Shown: positions 8,926 through 20,564, numbered from the stretch's first letter. The stretch: DNA of 64,000 bases from Caulobacter vibrioides OR37 (GCF_000372645.1 NZ_APMP01000005.1:1-64000); one strand, 5' to 3'. Translations and numbers: made by a program. The notes: a model not told the origin generated them from the sequence alone.

Positions 8926-10584
8926 ATGTTTGAAGGCCTCTCCCCCCTCGCCCGCGACGCTCGCTCCTGGCCGTTCGAGCAGGCGCGCGCCACCATCGCC
9001 CGCGTCCTGCGCGTGCGCCTCCCCGACCGCGCCGACCAGGACGCCGCCAAGGCCCTGATCGACGCCGGCAAGACCGATGAGGCGGTGAAAGCCTATCCGG
9101 CCCTCTCCAAGGCCGTGATCTTCGAGACAGGCTACGGGCCGTCGGGCCTGCCTCACCTGGGCACCTTTGGCGAGGTGGCGCGCACGACCATGGTGCGCCA
9201 GGCCTTCCGCGCGCTCACCGACGATCATATGCCCACCCGCCTGATCGCCTTCAGCGACGACATGGACGGCCTGCGCAAGGTTCCCGACAACATCGAGAAC
9301 AAGCAGCCGCTGATCGAGGATCTGGGCAAGCCGCTGACCGTGGTCCGCGACCCGTTCGGCACCCACGACAGCTTCGGCGCCCACAACAACGCCCGCCTGC
9401 GCGCGTTCCTGGACGGCTTCGGCTTCGAGTACGAGTTCGTCAGCTCGACCGACTGCTACAAGGGCGGCCTGTTCGACGCGACCCTGCTGATCGCGCTCGA
9501 GCGCTTCGACGCCATCCAGAAGGTCATGCTGCCGACCCTGGGCGAGGAGCGCCGCGCCACCTATTCGCCGTTCCTGCCGATCAGCCCGACCACCGGCAAG
9601 GTGCTGCAGGTCCCGACCCTGGAGCGCAATGTCGACAAGGGCACGATCGTCTTCGAGGACGAGGACGGTTCCAAGGTCGAGGTCCCGGTCACCGGCGGCC
9701 ACGTGAAGATGCAGTGGAAGCCCGACTGGGCCATGCGCTGGACCGCCTTGGGCGTCGACTACGAGATGTCGGGCAAGGACCTGATCGACTCGGTCAAGGC
9801 CTCCGGCGCCATCTGCAAGGCGCTGGGCGGAACTCCGCCGGAGGGCTTCAACTACGAGCTCTTCCTGGACGAGAACAACCAGAAGATCTCCAAGTCCAAG
9901 GGCAACGGTCTCTCCATGGAGGACTGGCTGCGCTACGGCGCGCCGGAAAGCCTCTCGTACTACATGTTCCAGAGCCCCAAGTCGGCCAAGAAGCTCTATT
10001 TCGACGTCATTCCCAAGGCGACCGACGAGTACCTGCAGCAGCTGGACGCGTTCGGTCGCCAGGAGCCGGCCAAGCAGCTCGACAACCCGGTCTGGCACAT
10101 CCACTCGGGCAAGCCGCCCGAGCAGGGCTCGCCGGTGTCGTTCAGCCTGATGCTGAACCTCGTTTCGGCCGCCGACGCCTCGACCAAGGAAATCCTCTGG
10201 GGCTTCCTGTCGCGCTACATCCCGGGCGCGACGCCGGAAAGCCAGCCGCTGCTGGATCGCCTGGCCGGCTACGCGATCAACTATTACGAGGACTTCGTGA
10301 AGCCCTCGAAGACCTTCCGCGCCCCGACCGACCAGGAACGCGCGGCGATGCTGGACCTGCTGGCCAAGCTGAAAGCCATGCCGGCCGGAACCCAGGACGC
10401 CGAGCTGATCCAGAACGAGGTGTTCGAGGTCGGCAAGACCCACGGCTTCGACCCGCTGCGCGCCTGGTTCCAGGCGCTGTACGAAGTGCTGCTGGGCCAG
10501 AGCCAGGGCCCGCGCTTCGGCTCCTTCGCCGCGATCTTCGGGATCGATCGGACGGTGGCGCTGATCGAGGAAAAGTTGGACTAG
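8926..10584 (+). CDS. lysK: lysine--tRNA ligase, class I
   Basis: Class I lysyl-tRNA synthetase of 552 aa, found in archaea and many alphaproteobacteria in place of the usual class II LysS. The class I signatures are present: a HIGH-like [13 protein letters not shown] near residue 68 and KISKSKGNG near residue 325. The C-terminal helical anticodon-binding region after residue 400 has the usual length. The ATG has only a weak ribosome site, but the N-terminus ([20 protein letters not shown]) is typical of alphaproteobacterial LysK. No class II lysS is visible in this window. Confidence 0.95.
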   Translation: MFEGLSPLARDARSWPFEQARATIARVLRVRLPDRADQDAAKALIDAGKTDEAVKAYPALSKAVIFETGYGPSGLPHLGTFGEVARTTMVRQAFRALTDDHMPTRLIAFSDDMDGLRKVPDNIENKQPLIEDLGKPLTVVRDPFGTHDSFGAHNNARLRAFLDGFGFEYEFVSSTDCYKGGLFDATLLIALERFDAIQKVMLPTLGEERRATYSPFLPISPTTGKVLQVPTLERNVDKGTIVFEDEDGSKVEVPVTGGHVKMQWKPDWAMRWTALGVDYEMSGKDLIDSVKASGAICKALGGTPPEGFNYELFLDENNQKISKSKGNGLSMEDWLRYGAPESLSYYMFQSPKSAKKLYFDVIPKATDEYLQQLDAFGRQEPAKQLDNPVWHIHSGKPPEQGSPVSFSLMLNLVSAADASTKEILWGFLSRYIPGATPESQPLLDRLAGYAINYYEDFVKPSKTFRAPTDQERAAMLDLLAKLKAMPAGTQDAELIQNEVFEVGKTHGFDPLRAWFQALYEVLLGQSQGPRFGSFAAIFGIDRTVALIEEKLD

Positions 10585-10594
10585 CCGCGTAACT

Positions 10595-10616
10595 CCCCTC
10601 TGCCGCCGCGGAGGGG
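10595..10616 (+). terminator. hairpin after lysK
   Basis: A 9-bp stem (one G-T pair) with a 4-base loop starts 11 bases after the lysK stop. There is no T-tract, so it may be a weak or Rho-assisted terminator or an mRNA end stabiliser. Confidence 0.35.
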
Positions 10617-10787
10617 GCGCCGCCATACGCGGTCGAGCGAAGACGCGCACACGGCGAATCCATCCGCCCCGCGACATCATGTCCTTGAAAATGAACGGAA
10701 CCTGAAAACGCGATTAAGGGTTTATGCGCCCTTCGGAGTCTAGGCTTTGACGATCAGACATCGGAAGAGTCACCAAGGTTAAGTCCC

Positions 10788-10997
10788 ATGGCTTCGTTCA
10801 CCCTCCGCCCCACCGACCGTCAGGAGTTCGACTCGCTGCTCGGCGGCATCGTCCAACAATTCCCCGAGGCCCAGGTCGAGGCCGCCCACAACGACACCTG
10901 GGCGTCCTACCGCGTGGACATCTCGTGCGCCGACCCGGCGGCCGGTCCGCTGATCGCCTGGCTGCTGGACACCCACGCCGGCTGCCCGCGCACCTGA
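10788..10997 (+). CDS. small conserved-looking hypothetical protein
   Basis: A 69-aa acidic protein (MASFTLRPTDRQEFDSLLGG...) with no signal peptide or membrane segment. It ends in WLLDTHAGCPRT with two Cys in total. The preceding 200 bp is the longest gap in this part of the window and contains AT-richer DNA and a plausible promoter, so it is likely transcribed alone. It ends 18 bp before the convergent S24 regulator. The family is not recognised. Codon use resembles that of its neighbours, which supports it being real. Confidence 0.6.
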   Translation: MASFTLRPTDRQEFDSLLGGIVQQFPEAQVEAAHNDTWASYRVDISCADPAAGPLIAWLLDTHAGCPRT

Positions 10998-11015
10998 GCC
11001 TCTTCGGCGTCGGCC

Positions 11016-11654
11016 TTACTGGCTGACCCAGACGATCCGCGCGATCCAGGCGACCTCGTCCCGCGACAGCAGGCGGTCGCCGCTTCGTCCAAGACCCACG
11101 AGCTCGATCGCGCGGGCCGTGACCCGGCCCAGCTCGCGCACCAGGACCTCGCCCGCGTGGGTCCGCGCCGCCACCCGGTCGCCCCGACGCGGCTCGACGG
11201 TCGGCGAGACCAGCAGGCGGTCGCCGTTACGATAGACGGGCGCCAGGCTGTCCCCCGTCACCTCCAGCGCGAACAGCCCCTGCCCCAAATCCGGCGCGGG
11301 GATCTCGTCCCAGCCCGAGCCAACCGGCCTGCCGGCCGCGTCGAACAGACCCTCGCGCCCGGCCTCGGACAGGCCGATCAGCGGCGCGCCCTTGGGACGA
11401 CCGGCGGGCGGCGCGTGTTCGGTAAGCGCCGCGAATTCCGAGAAATTCACGCCCGTCGCTTCCAGCAGCTTGGCCAGGCTTTCGGTCGACGGCCAGCGCG
11501 CGTGGCCGCCGCCCTCGGGTGAACCACGCTTGGAACGGTTGAAGCTGGTGGGATCCAGGCCCGCCATCCGAGCCATCGCCGAAGGCGTCATGTCGAAGCG
11601 CGCGGCCAGGGCGTCGATCGCGCGCCAGATTTCGCCGTGAGACAGGGTCGCCAT
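11016..11654 (-). CDS. XRE-type / S24-like transcriptional regulator
   Basis: A 212-aa two-domain regulator. The N-terminal helix-turn-helix lies at about residues 8-60 (ALAARFDMTPSAMARMAGLD), with a downstream KLLEATGVNFSEFAAL helix. The C-terminal half from about residue 125 resembles the LexA/S24 peptidase fold: GLFALEVTGDSLAPVYRNGD carries the usual D(S)xxP substrate/catalytic Ser region, and RRGDRVAARTHAGEVLVREL follows, with no Lys visible at the catalytic Lys position (RVAARTHAGE), so self-cleavage may be lost. The chosen ATG has a very strong GGAGGAGG site; a start 30 bp upstream does not. Divergent from the MerR regulator. Targets unknown. Confidence 0.8.
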   Translation of the reverse strand: MATLSHGEIWRAIDALAARFDMTPSAMARMAGLDPTSFNRSKRGSPEGGGHARWPSTESLAKLLEATGVNFSEFAALTEHAPPAGRPKGAPLIGLSEAGREGLFDAAGRPVGSGWDEIPAPDLGQGLFALEVTGDSLAPVYRNGDRLLVSPTVEPRRGDRVAARTHAGEVLVRELGRVTARAIELVGLGRSGDRLLSRDEVAWIARIVWVSQ

Positions 11655-11737
11655 CGGCGTCCTCCTCCTGCAGTCGGCCTTCACCCGGAAAATAGGCCGC
11701 GCGGCCTAGGAAAGTAAACCTATCACCGACCCACAAG

Positions 11738-11759
11738 TTGACGTTTACGTAAGCGTTGA
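11738..11759. promoter_or_regulatory. LiuR-like operator palindrome
   Basis: TTGACGTTTACGTAAGCGTTGA is an imperfect 22-bp inverted repeat around the centre TTAC/GTAA (8 of 11 positions symmetric). Its ACGTTTACGTAA core resembles operators of MerR-family regulators of branched-chain amino acid and fatty-acid catabolism (LiuR type). It lies between the S24 regulator and the MerR gene, whose product is the obvious candidate ligand. A TTGACG resembling a -35 element overlaps each end. Confidence 0.5.
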
Positions 11760-11790
11760 CGATCACCCGAGATCGGGTTTACGGTGATCG
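11760..11790. promoter_or_regulatory. second inverted repeat upstream of the MerR gene
   Basis: CGATCACC and GGTGATCG form perfect 8-bp arms separated by 15 bp, with a smaller nested palindrome (CCCGA/TCGGG) inside. It directly abuts the LiuR-like palindrome and lies 60 bp before the MerR start codon, so it may be part of the operator or of the 5' leader. Confidence 0.4.
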
Positions 11791-11849
11791 TCGATAACTA
11801 AGCGGCCCGGCCGCGGTAGCCAGGCCCTCTTTTCGGGAGGTTTTAACCC

Positions 11850-12329
11850 ATGGCCGACCTGCGACGCCCCGAGCGGACCTTCACGATCCGCCAGCTCTGC
11901 AACGAATTCAAGGCGACCCCGCGCGCGCTGCGCTTCTATGAAGACAAGGGTCTGCTGAACCCGGCCCGCGAGGGCCTGAACCGGGTCTATTCCCACAAGG
12001 ACCGCGTGCGCCTGCAACTGATCCTGCGCGGCAAGCGCGTGGGTCTGTCGCTGACCGAGATCCGCGAACTGCTGGACCTCTATGACGAGAACGACGAGGG
12101 CGCGGCCCAGATGGCCCGCTCGCTGAAGAAGTTCCGCGAGCGCGCCAACGCGCTGGAACAACAGCGTGACGACATCGACAACGCGCTGGTCGAGCTGCGC
12201 GAGGCCTGCAACCGCCTCGAAAAGCGTCTCGCGGAAATCCGTCCCGACCTGCTGCCCCGCGCGGCCGACTACGAGCAGGTGCTGCGCGCCCGCCTGGATG
12301 GTCACAGCGAAGCGATGCTCGGCAAGTAA
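11850..12329 (+). CDS. MerR-family regulator of the beta-oxidation operon
   Basis: A 159-aa MerR-type DNA-binding protein. The winged helix at residues 10-75 is clear (FTIRQLCNEFKATPRALRFY), followed by a coiled-coil dimerisation helix of about residues 85-135 (KKFRERANALEQQRDDIDNA). There are no Cys residues typical of metal sensors; the short C-terminus is like LiuR-type regulators that sense acyl-CoAs. GGGAGG precedes the ATG. It lies 90 bp upstream of two acyl-CoA dehydrogenases, thiolase and FadB on the same strand, so it most likely controls them and itself via the palindromes just upstream. Ligand inferred, not shown. Confidence 0.8.
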   Translation: MADLRRPERTFTIRQLCNEFKATPRALRFYEDKGLLNPAREGLNRVYSHKDRVRLQLILRGKRVGLSLTEIRELLDLYDENDEGAAQMARSLKKFRERANALEQQRDDIDNALVELREACNRLEKRLAEIRPDLLPRAADYEQVLRARLDGHSEAMLGK

Positions 12330-12419
12330 GACACATCGCGACGCCGGCTTCGAACAAGACAGCGCCCAGGCCGGCGTCGCCTAACCTTTCCTCCTCCCGA
12401 TCCTAGCCAGGACCGTTTC

Positions 12420-14213
<1,794 letters not shown>

Positions 14214-14215
14214 TC

Positions 14216-15379
14216 ATGAGCGTGCTCAACGTCGAAAAACCCGCCTTCATGGCCGAGGAAGACATCGCGATCTTCGAGGACGCGGTGGGCAAGTTCTTCG
14301 ATGAGCACGCGCCCGAGGCGACGGTCGCGAAATGGCGCAAGAACCACTGCGTCGATCGCGACATGTGGACCAAGGCGGGGGAGGCCGGACTGCTGGGCCT
14401 CTCCACGCCCGAGCAATATGGCGGCGCCGGCGGCGACTACCGGCACGAGGTCGTGCTGATGGAGCAGCTGGGCCTGAAGGGCGTCGACGGCTTCGGCGCC
14501 AGCCTGCACAACGCCATCGTCATGCCGTACATCTTCCACTACGGCACCGAGGAACAGAAGCAGCGCTGGCTGCCGCGCATGGCGACCGGCGAGCTGGTCG
14601 GCGCCATCGCCATGACGGAGCCGGGCGCCGGCTCCGACCTCCAGGGGATCAAGACCACCGCCAAGAAGGTCGGCAATCAGTACGTCATCAACGGCTCCAA
14701 GACCTTCATCACCAACGGCCAGACCGCCAACCTGATCTGCGTGGTGGTCAAGACCGACCCGACCGCCGGCGCGCGCGGCACCTCGCTGATCTTCGTGGAG
14801 ACGGACGGAGCGGAAGGCTTCGAGCGCGGCCGCAACCTCGACAAGCTGGGTCAGGAAGCCCAGGACACCTCGGAGCTGTTCTTCAACGACGTCAAGGTTC
14901 CGACCGAGAACCTGCTGGGCGTCGACGAGGGACAGGGCTTCTTCCAGCTGATGGGCCAGCTGCCGCAGGAGCGGCTGAACATCGCCGTCCAGGGCATGGC
15001 GACGATCGAGCGGGCGCTGGAGCTGACCATCGCCTACGTCAAGGACCGCAAGGCGTTCGGCAAGGCGGTCATCGACTTCCAGAACACCCAGTTCGTCCTG
15101 GCCGAATGCAAGACCGAGGCGACCGTGGCCCGCGTCTTCGTCAACCACTGCATCGGCCAGCATCTGGAGGGCAAGCTGGACGCGGCCACCGCCTCGATGG
15201 CCAAGTACTGGGTCAGCGACCTGGAGAACAAGATCGTCGACCGCTGCCTGCAGCTGTTCGGCGGCTACGGCTTCATGAACGAGTATCCGATCGCGCGCAT
15301 GTACAAGGACAGCCGCATCCAGCGCATCTACGGCGGCACCAACGAGATCATGAAACTGCTGATCGCGAGGACGCTGTGA
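14216..15379 (+). CDS. acyl-CoA dehydrogenase
   Basis: A 387-aa flavoprotein catalysing the first oxidation of acyl-CoA to enoyl-CoA and passing electrons to ETF. Conserved motifs are [20 protein letters not shown] near residue 125, the signature [11 protein letters not shown] near 160, and [17 protein letters not shown] at the C-terminus, with [10 protein letters not shown] matching the medium-chain type. Length is standard. It starts two bases after the preceding stop and its own TGA overlaps the GTG of the next small gene, so all three are probably translated from one message. Confidence 0.92.
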   Translation: MSVLNVEKPAFMAEEDIAIFEDAVGKFFDEHAPEATVAKWRKNHCVDRDMWTKAGEAGLLGLSTPEQYGGAGGDYRHEVVLMEQLGLKGVDGFGASLHNAIVMPYIFHYGTEEQKQRWLPRMATGELVGAIAMTEPGAGSDLQGIKTTAKKVGNQYVINGSKTFITNGQTANLICVVVKTDPTAGARGTSLIFVETDGAEGFERGRNLDKLGQEAQDTSELFFNDVKVPTENLLGVDEGQGFFQLMGQLPQERLNIAVQGMATIERALELTIAYVKDRKAFGKAVIDFQNTQFVLAECKTEATVARVFVNHCIGQHLEGKLDAATASMAKYWVSDLENKIVDRCLQLFGGYGFMNEYPIARMYKDSRIQRIYGGTNEIMKLLIARTL

Positions 15380-15756
15380 TCGTACTGCCCCTCATCGGCT
15401 TGCTGGCGGGTCCGGCGGCGGCGCCGGCCCAGGCCGACGCCCGCGCCGCCGTGGTCTGCGTGCGCGCCGCGCCCGGTCCGCGACCGCTCAACTTCTCCGG
15501 CGAGCTGGTCGGCAAGCGCCCGCAGCCAGGCGCCTTCAAGCTGCCGCTGACCCCGCCGGGCAAGGACGTCTGCAACACCTTGCTGCGCTCGAAGATCGCC
15601 GAGTGGAAGCTGGAGGTGACGACCTCGGGCTTCACCGCCTGCGAGCTGCCGCCGCCCGAGTTCGGGTCGCGCCTCTATTACCGCGCCAAGGCCGCCGCCA
15701 GCGGCCTGAAGTGCGAGCCCATCGGCAAGTATCCGATCGGAAACTGGAAACCCTAG
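15376..15756 (+). CDS. small secreted protein with four cysteines, hypothetical
   Basis: A 126-aa protein starting at a GTG that overlaps the preceding stop as GTGA. The N-terminus ([20 protein letters not shown]) reads as a signal peptide with an AxA-type cleavage site near residue 20. The mature part has four Cys (contexts VVCVRA, KDVCNTL, FTACELP, LKCEPIG), an arrangement that would fit two disulfides in the periplasm. It resembles small uncharacterised periplasmic proteins; I cannot name a family. Its place inside a beta-oxidation operon, coupled to an acyl-CoA dehydrogenase, is unexplained. Coding in this frame is supported by the signal peptide and exact overlap. Confidence 0.6.
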   Translation: MIVLPLIGLLAGPAAAPAQADARAAVVCVRAAPGPRPLNFSGELVGKRPQPGAFKLPLTPPGKDVCNTLLRSKIAEWKLEVTTSGFTACELPPPEFGSRLYYRAKAAASGLKCEPIGKYPIGNWKP

Positions 15757-15821
15757 CGTCGCGCCGTTCTCACGGCGCGCGCCCACGTCACGAACACCGC
15801 TTCGCAGGAAGGAGCCATTCC

Positions 15822-17027
15822 ATGGCTGACGCTTACATCTTCGACGCCGTGCGCACCCCGCGCGGCAAGGGCAAGAAGGACGGGTCTCTGCACGAGACCA
15901 CCGCCCTGTCCCTGGCAACCCAGGTTCTGGAAGCCCTTCGCGACCGCAATGGCCTCGACACCAGCAAGGTCGACGACGTGGTTCTGGGCTGCGTCTCGCC
16001 GGTGGGCGAGCAGGGCAGCGACGTGGCCCGCACCGCCGTGCTGACCGCCGACTACGCCGAGAGCGTCGCCGGCGTGCAGATCAACCGCTTCTGCGCCTCG
16101 GGCCTGGAAGCCGTGAACATGGCCGCGGCCAAGGTCGCTTCGGGCGAAGCCCAGCTGGCGATCGGCGGCGGCGTCGAGAGCATGAGCCGCGTGCCGATGG
16201 GCAGCGACGGCGGCGCCTGGCCGACCGATCCGTCCTCGGCCTTCAAGACCTATTTCGCCCCGCAGGGCGTGTCGGCCGACCTGATCGCCACCCTGTATGG
16301 CTTCAGCCGCGATGACGTCGACGCCTACGCCGTCGAGAGCCAGAAGCGCGCCGCCGCCTCGTGGGCCGACGGCCGCTTCAAGAAGTCGGTCATCCCGGTG
16401 AAGGACCAGTTGGGCCTGACCCTGCTGGACCACGACGAGACCGTGCGCGGCTCGACGACCATGCAGACCCTGGCCGCCCTGAACCCGTCGTTCACCGGCA
16501 TGGGCGAAATGGCCTTCGACGCGGTCGTGCAGCAGCGCTACCCGCAGGTCGAGAAGGTCAACCACGTCCACCACGCCGGCAACAGCTCGGGCATCGTCGA
16601 CGGGGCCGCCGGCGTGCTGATCGGCTCCAAGGAGATGGGCGAGGCGCTGGGCCTGAAGGCGCGCGCGCGCATCAAGGGCGCGGCCTCGATCGGCTCGGAG
16701 CCCTCGATCATGCTGACCGGCCCGGCCCTGGTCACCGAAAAGCTGCTCAAGAAGCTGGGCATGGAGGTCAAGGACATCGACCTCTACGAACTGAACGAAG
16801 CCTTCGCCTCGGTCGTGCTGCGCATGATGCAGGCGCTGGATATCCCGCACGACAAGATGAACGTGAACGGGGGCGCCATCGCCATGGGCCATCCGCTGGG
16901 CGCCACCGGCGCGATGATCCTGGGCACGGTCCTCGACGAGCTGGAGCGCTCGGACAAGGAAACCGCCCTGATCACCCTGTGCGTCGGCGCCGGCATGGGC
17001 ACCGCCACCGTCATCGAACGCGTCTAA
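15822..17027 (+). CDS. fadA: acetyl-CoA C-acyltransferase (thiolase)
   Basis: Cleaves 3-ketoacyl-CoA in the last step of beta-oxidation. The 401-aa protein has the nucleophilic Cys in [14 protein letters not shown] near residue 91, the [11 protein letters not shown] His/Asn region near residue 325, [18 protein letters not shown] near 345 and the second active Cys in [11 protein letters not shown] near 388. The start ATG has AAGGAG at ideal spacing; an in-frame open stretch upstream overlaps the small secreted gene and is rejected. It precedes the FadB-type gene by 18 bp. Confidence 0.94.
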   Translation: MADAYIFDAVRTPRGKGKKDGSLHETTALSLATQVLEALRDRNGLDTSKVDDVVLGCVSPVGEQGSDVARTAVLTADYAESVAGVQINRFCASGLEAVNMAAAKVASGEAQLAIGGGVESMSRVPMGSDGGAWPTDPSSAFKTYFAPQGVSADLIATLYGFSRDDVDAYAVESQKRAAASWADGRFKKSVIPVKDQLGLTLLDHDETVRGSTTMQTLAALNPSFTGMGEMAFDAVVQQRYPQVEKVNHVHHAGNSSGIVDGAAGVLIGSKEMGEALGLKARARIKGAASIGSEPSIMLTGPALVTEKLLKKLGMEVKDIDLYELNEAFASVVLRMMQALDIPHDKMNVNGGAIAMGHPLGATGAMILGTVLDELERSDKETALITLCVGAGMGTATVIERV

Positions 17028-17045
17028 GGCCGAGGAGCTAACACC

Positions 17046-19244
17046 ATGGAAAACTTCAAGATCGAGGTCGATTCCGACGGCGTGGCCCTCGTCACCTTCG
17101 ACGTGCCCGGCCGCTCGATGAACACCCTGACCGCTTCGGTCATCAAGGAAATCGGCGAGGTGGTCGAGACCATCAAGTCGGACGCGGCCATCAAGGGCGC
17201 GGTCATCACCTCGGGCAAGACGACCGGCTTCTGCGCCGGCGCGGACCTGGGCGAGCTGGGCGGCGGCGGTCTGGCCGGCGGTTCGGCGGGCGGCGAAGCG
17301 GCTCTGAAGGCGGCGTTCGACGCCGGCTTCGCGCTGAACAAGGCCTTCCGCGCGCTGGAAACCTGCGGCAAGCCGGTCGCGGCCGCCATCAATGGCCTGG
17401 CCATGGGCGGCGGTCTCGAGATCTGCCTGGCCTGCCACTATCGCGTGGTCGCCGACAATCCGAAGATCCAGCTGGCCCTGCCGGAAGCCAAGGTCGGCCT
17501 GCTGCCCGGCGCCGGCGGCACCCAGCGCCTGCCGCGCCTGATGGGCGTGATGGCGGCCGCGCCGTACCTGCTGGAAGGCAAGTCGATGAAGCCGGCCGAG
17601 GCCCTGGCCAACAAGGTCGTGCACGAGGTCGTCCCGGCCGACCAGGTCGTGGAAGCCGCCAAGACCTGGGTCAAGACCAAGGGCGATCCCGTCGCGCCGT
17701 GGGACAAGAAGGACTTCAAGCTGCCCGGCGGCGGCCCCTACACCCCGACCGGCAGCCAGGTCTTCGTGATGGGCAACGCCATGCTGCGCAAGCAGACCTA
17801 TGGCAACTATCCGGCCCAGTTGAACATCCTGAAGGCGGTCTATGAGGGCACGCAGGTGCCGTTCGACGCGGCCATCCGCATCGAGACCCGCTACTTCATC
17901 AAGACGATGATGACGCCCCAGGCCAAGGGCATGATCCGCACGCTGTTCCTCAGCTTGCAGGAGCTGGGCAAGGGTTCGGGCCGGCCAGCCAACGTCCCGC
18001 CGTCGGAAGCCAAGAAGGTCGCGGTGCTGGGCGCCGGCATGATGGGCGCGGGCATCGCCTATGTCCAAGCCATGGCCGGCATCGAGACCGTGCTGATCGA
18101 CCAATCGCAGGAAGCCGCCGAAAAGGGCAAGGCCTATGCCGAGTCCCTGCTGAAGAAGGCGGTCTCGCGCGGGAAGATGACCCAGGACAAGGCCGACGCG
18201 GTCCTGGCCCTGATCACCCCGACCACCGACTATGATCACGTCAAGGGCAGCGACCTCGTCATCGAGGCGGTGTTCGAGAACCGCGAGATCAAGGCCGAAG
18301 TGACCAAGAAGGCCGAGGCCCAGCTGGCCGAGACCGCCATCTTCGGCTCCAACACCTCGACCCTGCCGATCACCGGCCTGGCCAAGGCTTCGGTGCGACC
18401 CAAGAACTTCATCGGCATCCACTTCTTCTCGCCGGTCGACAAGATGGGCCTGGTCGAGATCATCATGGGCGAAGAGACCAGCCAGGAAGCCCTGGCCAAG
18501 TCGATCGACTACGTCCTGAAGATCAAGAAGACCCCGATCGTCGTGAACGACTCTCGTGGCTTCTACACCTCGCGCTGCTTCGGCACCTTCGTGCAGGAAG
18601 GCCTGGAAATGCTGGCCGACGGCATCGCCCCGGCCATCATCGACAATGTCGGCCGCGCCACGGGCATGCCGCGCGGTCCGCTGGAGATGAACGACGACGT
18701 CGCCCTGGACCTTGGCTACAAGGTCACCCAGCAGACCAAGAAGGACCTTGGCGACAAGTTCGAGGACCGTCCGTTCGCCCCGATCATCGAGAAGATGGTG
18801 GTCGAGCTGCAGCGCTTCGGCCGCAAGAACGGCAAGGGCTTCTACGACTATCCGGAGAATGGCCCCAAGACCCTGTGGAAGGGTCTATCGGACCTCGCCC
18901 CGGTGAAGATCGCCGACGCCGATCAGGCGCTGATCCAGGAGATCCGCACCCGGCTGCTGTACCGCCAGGCCGTCGAAGCCGCCCGCTGCTTCGAGGAAGG
19001 CGTCATCACGGACCCGCGCGAGGCCGATGTCGGCGCGATCCTCGGCTGGGGCTTCGCGCCCTGGACCGGTGGTCCGATCAGCCTGATCGACAGCGTCGGC
19101 GCCAAGGCCTTCGTCGAAACCTGCGACGGTCTCGCCCAGAAGTACGGCAAGCGGTTCGCCCCGCCAGCCCTGCTGCGCGAGATGGCCGAAAAGGGCGAGA
19201 CCTTCTACGGCCGCTTCGGAGGCAAGGCCAAGGCCGCCGCCTAA
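17046..19244 (+). CDS. fadB: FadB/FadJ-type fusion: enoyl-CoA hydratase and 3-hydroxyacyl-CoA dehydrogenase
   Basis: Two-domain 732-aa multifunctional enzyme catalysing hydration and oxidation in beta-oxidation. The N-terminal crotonase domain (about residues 1-200) has [30 protein letters not shown]-like oxyanion residues and [14 protein letters not shown]. The NAD-binding motif [17 protein letters not shown] is at about residue 325, [13 protein letters not shown] with the catalytic His near 457, and a duplicated C-terminal dehydrogenase domain follows. Length suits the FadB/FadJ family. With the upstream thiolase it forms the trifunctional complex. Last gene of the operon, ahead of a strong terminator. 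Confidence 0.94.
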   Translation: MENFKIEVDSDGVALVTFDVPGRSMNTLTASVIKEIGEVVETIKSDAAIKGAVITSGKTTGFCAGADLGELGGGGLAGGSAGGEAALKAAFDAGFALNKAFRALETCGKPVAAAINGLAMGGGLEICLACHYRVVADNPKIQLALPEAKVGLLPGAGGTQRLPRLMGVMAAAPYLLEGKSMKPAEALANKVVHEVVPADQVVEAAKTWVKTKGDPVAPWDKKDFKLPGGGPYTPTGSQVFVMGNAMLRKQTYGNYPAQLNILKAVYEGTQVPFDAAIRIETRYFIKTMMTPQAKGMIRTLFLSLQELGKGSGRPANVPPSEAKKVAVLGAGMMGAGIAYVQAMAGIETVLIDQSQEAAEKGKAYAESLLKKAVSRGKMTQDKADAVLALITPTTDYDHVKGSDLVIEAVFENREIKAEVTKKAEAQLAETAIFGSNTSTLPITGLAKASVRPKNFIGIHFFSPVDKMGLVEIIMGEETSQEALAKSIDYVLKIKKTPIVVNDSRGFYTSRCFGTFVQEGLEMLADGIAPAIIDNVGRATGMPRGPLEMNDDVALDLGYKVTQQTKKDLGDKFEDRPFAPIIEKMVVELQRFGRKNGKGFYDYPENGPKTLWKGLSDLAPVKIADADQALIQEIRTRLLYRQAVEAARCFEEGVITDPREADVGAILGWGFAPWTGGPISLIDSVGAKAFVETCDGLAQKYGKRFAPPALLREMAEKGETFYGRFGGKAKAAA

Positions 19245-19266
19245 ACGGGTCCGCGAAACCGACAGG

Positions 19267-19296
19267 AAAGGCCCGGCGGCGACGCCGGGCCTTTTT
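19267..19296 (+). terminator. Rho-independent terminator of the beta-oxidation operon
   Basis: Perfect 9-bp GC stem (GGCCCGGCG / CGCCGGGCC) with a GCGA loop, flanked by AAA and followed by TTTTT, 25 bp after the fadB stop. Confidence 0.9.
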
Positions 19297-19374
19297 CTTG
19301 TCCGCCATGGCCCCGCTTGCGCCGCACGGCCGGCGTACCGACCTTTGACGCGAGCGCGGGGCGCTGGAGGTTCG

Positions 19375-20001
19375 ATGAGCGTGGCGATCGCCGGAACGAC
19401 GAGGCGGCGGCCCACGCGGCGGGACCTGGCGATCCTGGCCCTGGCGGCCTTGGCCCATGTCGGCGTTCTGACCGCGCTGGTGCTGGACGCCCGCTGGACT
19501 CCCGAGATGATCGAGCCGCCGATCATCCAGGCCGAACTGATCCGGCCCGAGATCGCCCAAGCGCCCTCCAGGCCCAGCCCCGAGCAGAAAGGACCACTTC
19601 GGCGGACGGATCGCCCGTCGCCGTCGCCCATCCCGGCGGTCCCGTCCGGTCCGGCCGCTCCCCCCGCGCCGACCGGGGTCGTCGCTCCGCCCGGCTTCAC
19701 CGCCCGCAAGCTGTCCGAGGAAAGCGTTCAGGCCCGGGAAAGCCTGCGTCGGGGCCTTGGATGCCGGCACGAGAAGGTCGTCGGGTTCAATCGCGACCAG
19801 AAAAACGCCTGCGCCGAAGCCGACGGCCAGCGTGCGCGGACCGCGCCGATGTACGCGGCCGTCGATCCCGACAAGAAGGCCGCCTTCGACGGCGACTGCG
19901 CCAAGGATGACGACTGGTGCCTCTATCGGGTCGGAAAGGGGCCCTATCCAGGCCTCTTCGCCCTGGGCAAAAAGAAGAAGCGCAAGGGCTGGGACGATTA
20001 G
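19375..20001 (+). CDS. TonB-like anchored, proline-rich hypothetical protein
   Basis: A 208-aa protein, start ATG with GGAGG eight bases upstream. Residues 15-42 form a basic N-terminus and one membrane segment (AILALAALAHVGVLTALVL), followed by a Pro/Ala-rich linker of about 75 residues ([20 protein letters not shown]), then a small Cys-containing C-terminal domain with three Cys (LGCRHEK, NACAEAD, CAKDDDWCLY; four Cys in all). The anchor plus Pro-rich linker is the layout of TonB and periplasm-spanning proteins, but no TonB C-terminal motif is visible. It ends in a charged KKKKRKGWDD tail. Function unknown; the neighbours on both sides are metabolic. Confidence 0.65.
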   Translation: MSVAIAGTTRRRPTRRDLAILALAALAHVGVLTALVLDARWTPEMIEPPIIQAELIRPEIAQAPSRPSPEQKGPLRRTDRPSPSPIPAVPSGPAAPPAPTGVVAPPGFTARKLSEESVQARESLRRGLGCRHEKVVGFNRDQKNACAEADGQRARTAPMYAAVDPDKKAAFDGDCAKDDDWCLYRVGKGPYPGLFALGKKKKRKGWDD

Positions 20002-20033
20002 AACGGGTCAGGTATCCGTCCGAAAGCGCGGGC

Positions 20034-20507
20034 TCAAAGCGGTAGCTCGGCGCGCTTGACCACCGTGCGCATGGCGATGCTGGACGACACCCGCACGACG
20101 CCCGGAATGCGGGTCAGTTCCTGGGCGTGGACGCGCTCCAGATCGTCGACGTCCCGCACCACCAGCCGCAGCAGGTAGTCCGACCCGCCGGTCATCAGAT
20201 AGCACTCGGCCACCTCGCGAACCGTGGCGATGGCCTTCTCGAAAGCACTGAGCGCCGCCTCGGCCTGCGAGGACAGGGTGACCGTCACGAAGACGCTGAG
20301 CGGCAGGCCCACGGCCCGTTCGTCGATCACGGCCGCGTAGCGGCCGATCACCCCCGCCTCCTCCAGAGCCCGCACCCGCCGCAAGCACGCGGACTCGGAA
20401 AGATTCACCGCCTCGCCCATTTCAACATAGCTGGCGCGACCGCGTCGCTGCAGCAGGCGGAGAAGCTTCCGATCGAAGCTGTCGAGGTCGACGGACGCTT
20501 TCTTCAC
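20034..20507 (-). CDS. Lrp/AsnC-family regulator, probable ald regulator
   Basis: A 157-aa Lrp-type regulator: helix-turn-helix at residues 8-60 (LDSFDRKLLRLLQRRGRASY) and an amino-acid-binding RAM domain from about residue 70 to the end (VAECYLMTGGSDYLLRLVV). It starts at a GTG. The open frame continues far upstream into DNA antisense to ald, which is a shadow and was discarded. Divergent from alanine dehydrogenase across a 120-bp region with an inverted repeat, the standard arrangement of Lrp-type activators of ald, so L-alanine response is the likely role. Confidence 0.85.
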   Translation of the reverse strand: MKKASVDLDSFDRKLLRLLQRRGRASYVEMGEAVNLSESACLRRVRALEEAGVIGRYAAVIDERAVGLPLSVFVTVTLSSQAEAALSAFEKAIATVREVAECYLMTGGSDYLLRLVVRDVDDLERVHAQELTRIPGVVRVSSSIAMRTVVKRAELPL

Positions 20508-20518
20508 CAGAACGGCCC

Positions 20519-20564
20519 TTTTTCGCGGGATTCCTGCATAACACGGTTTGTGTCGCACGAAAAA
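20519..20564. promoter_or_regulatory. inverted repeat in the lrp-ald intergenic region
   Basis: TTTTTCG (20519-20525) and CGAAAAA (20558-20564) are a perfect 7-bp inverted repeat separated by 32 bp, with A/T-rich flanks. This matches the kind of spaced palindrome bound by Lrp-family dimers or octamers. It lies between the divergent Lrp gene and ald. Confidence 0.45.

Noticed and set aside
8824-10680. A 618-aa open frame antisense to lysK
   Set aside because: Arg/Gln/His-rich shadow with no recognisable domain.
15753-18422. An 889-aa open frame antisense to the thiolase and fadB genes
   Set aside because: It mirrors the codon bias of strong genes on the plus strand and shows His/Asp/Gly-rich nonsense composition with no motif.
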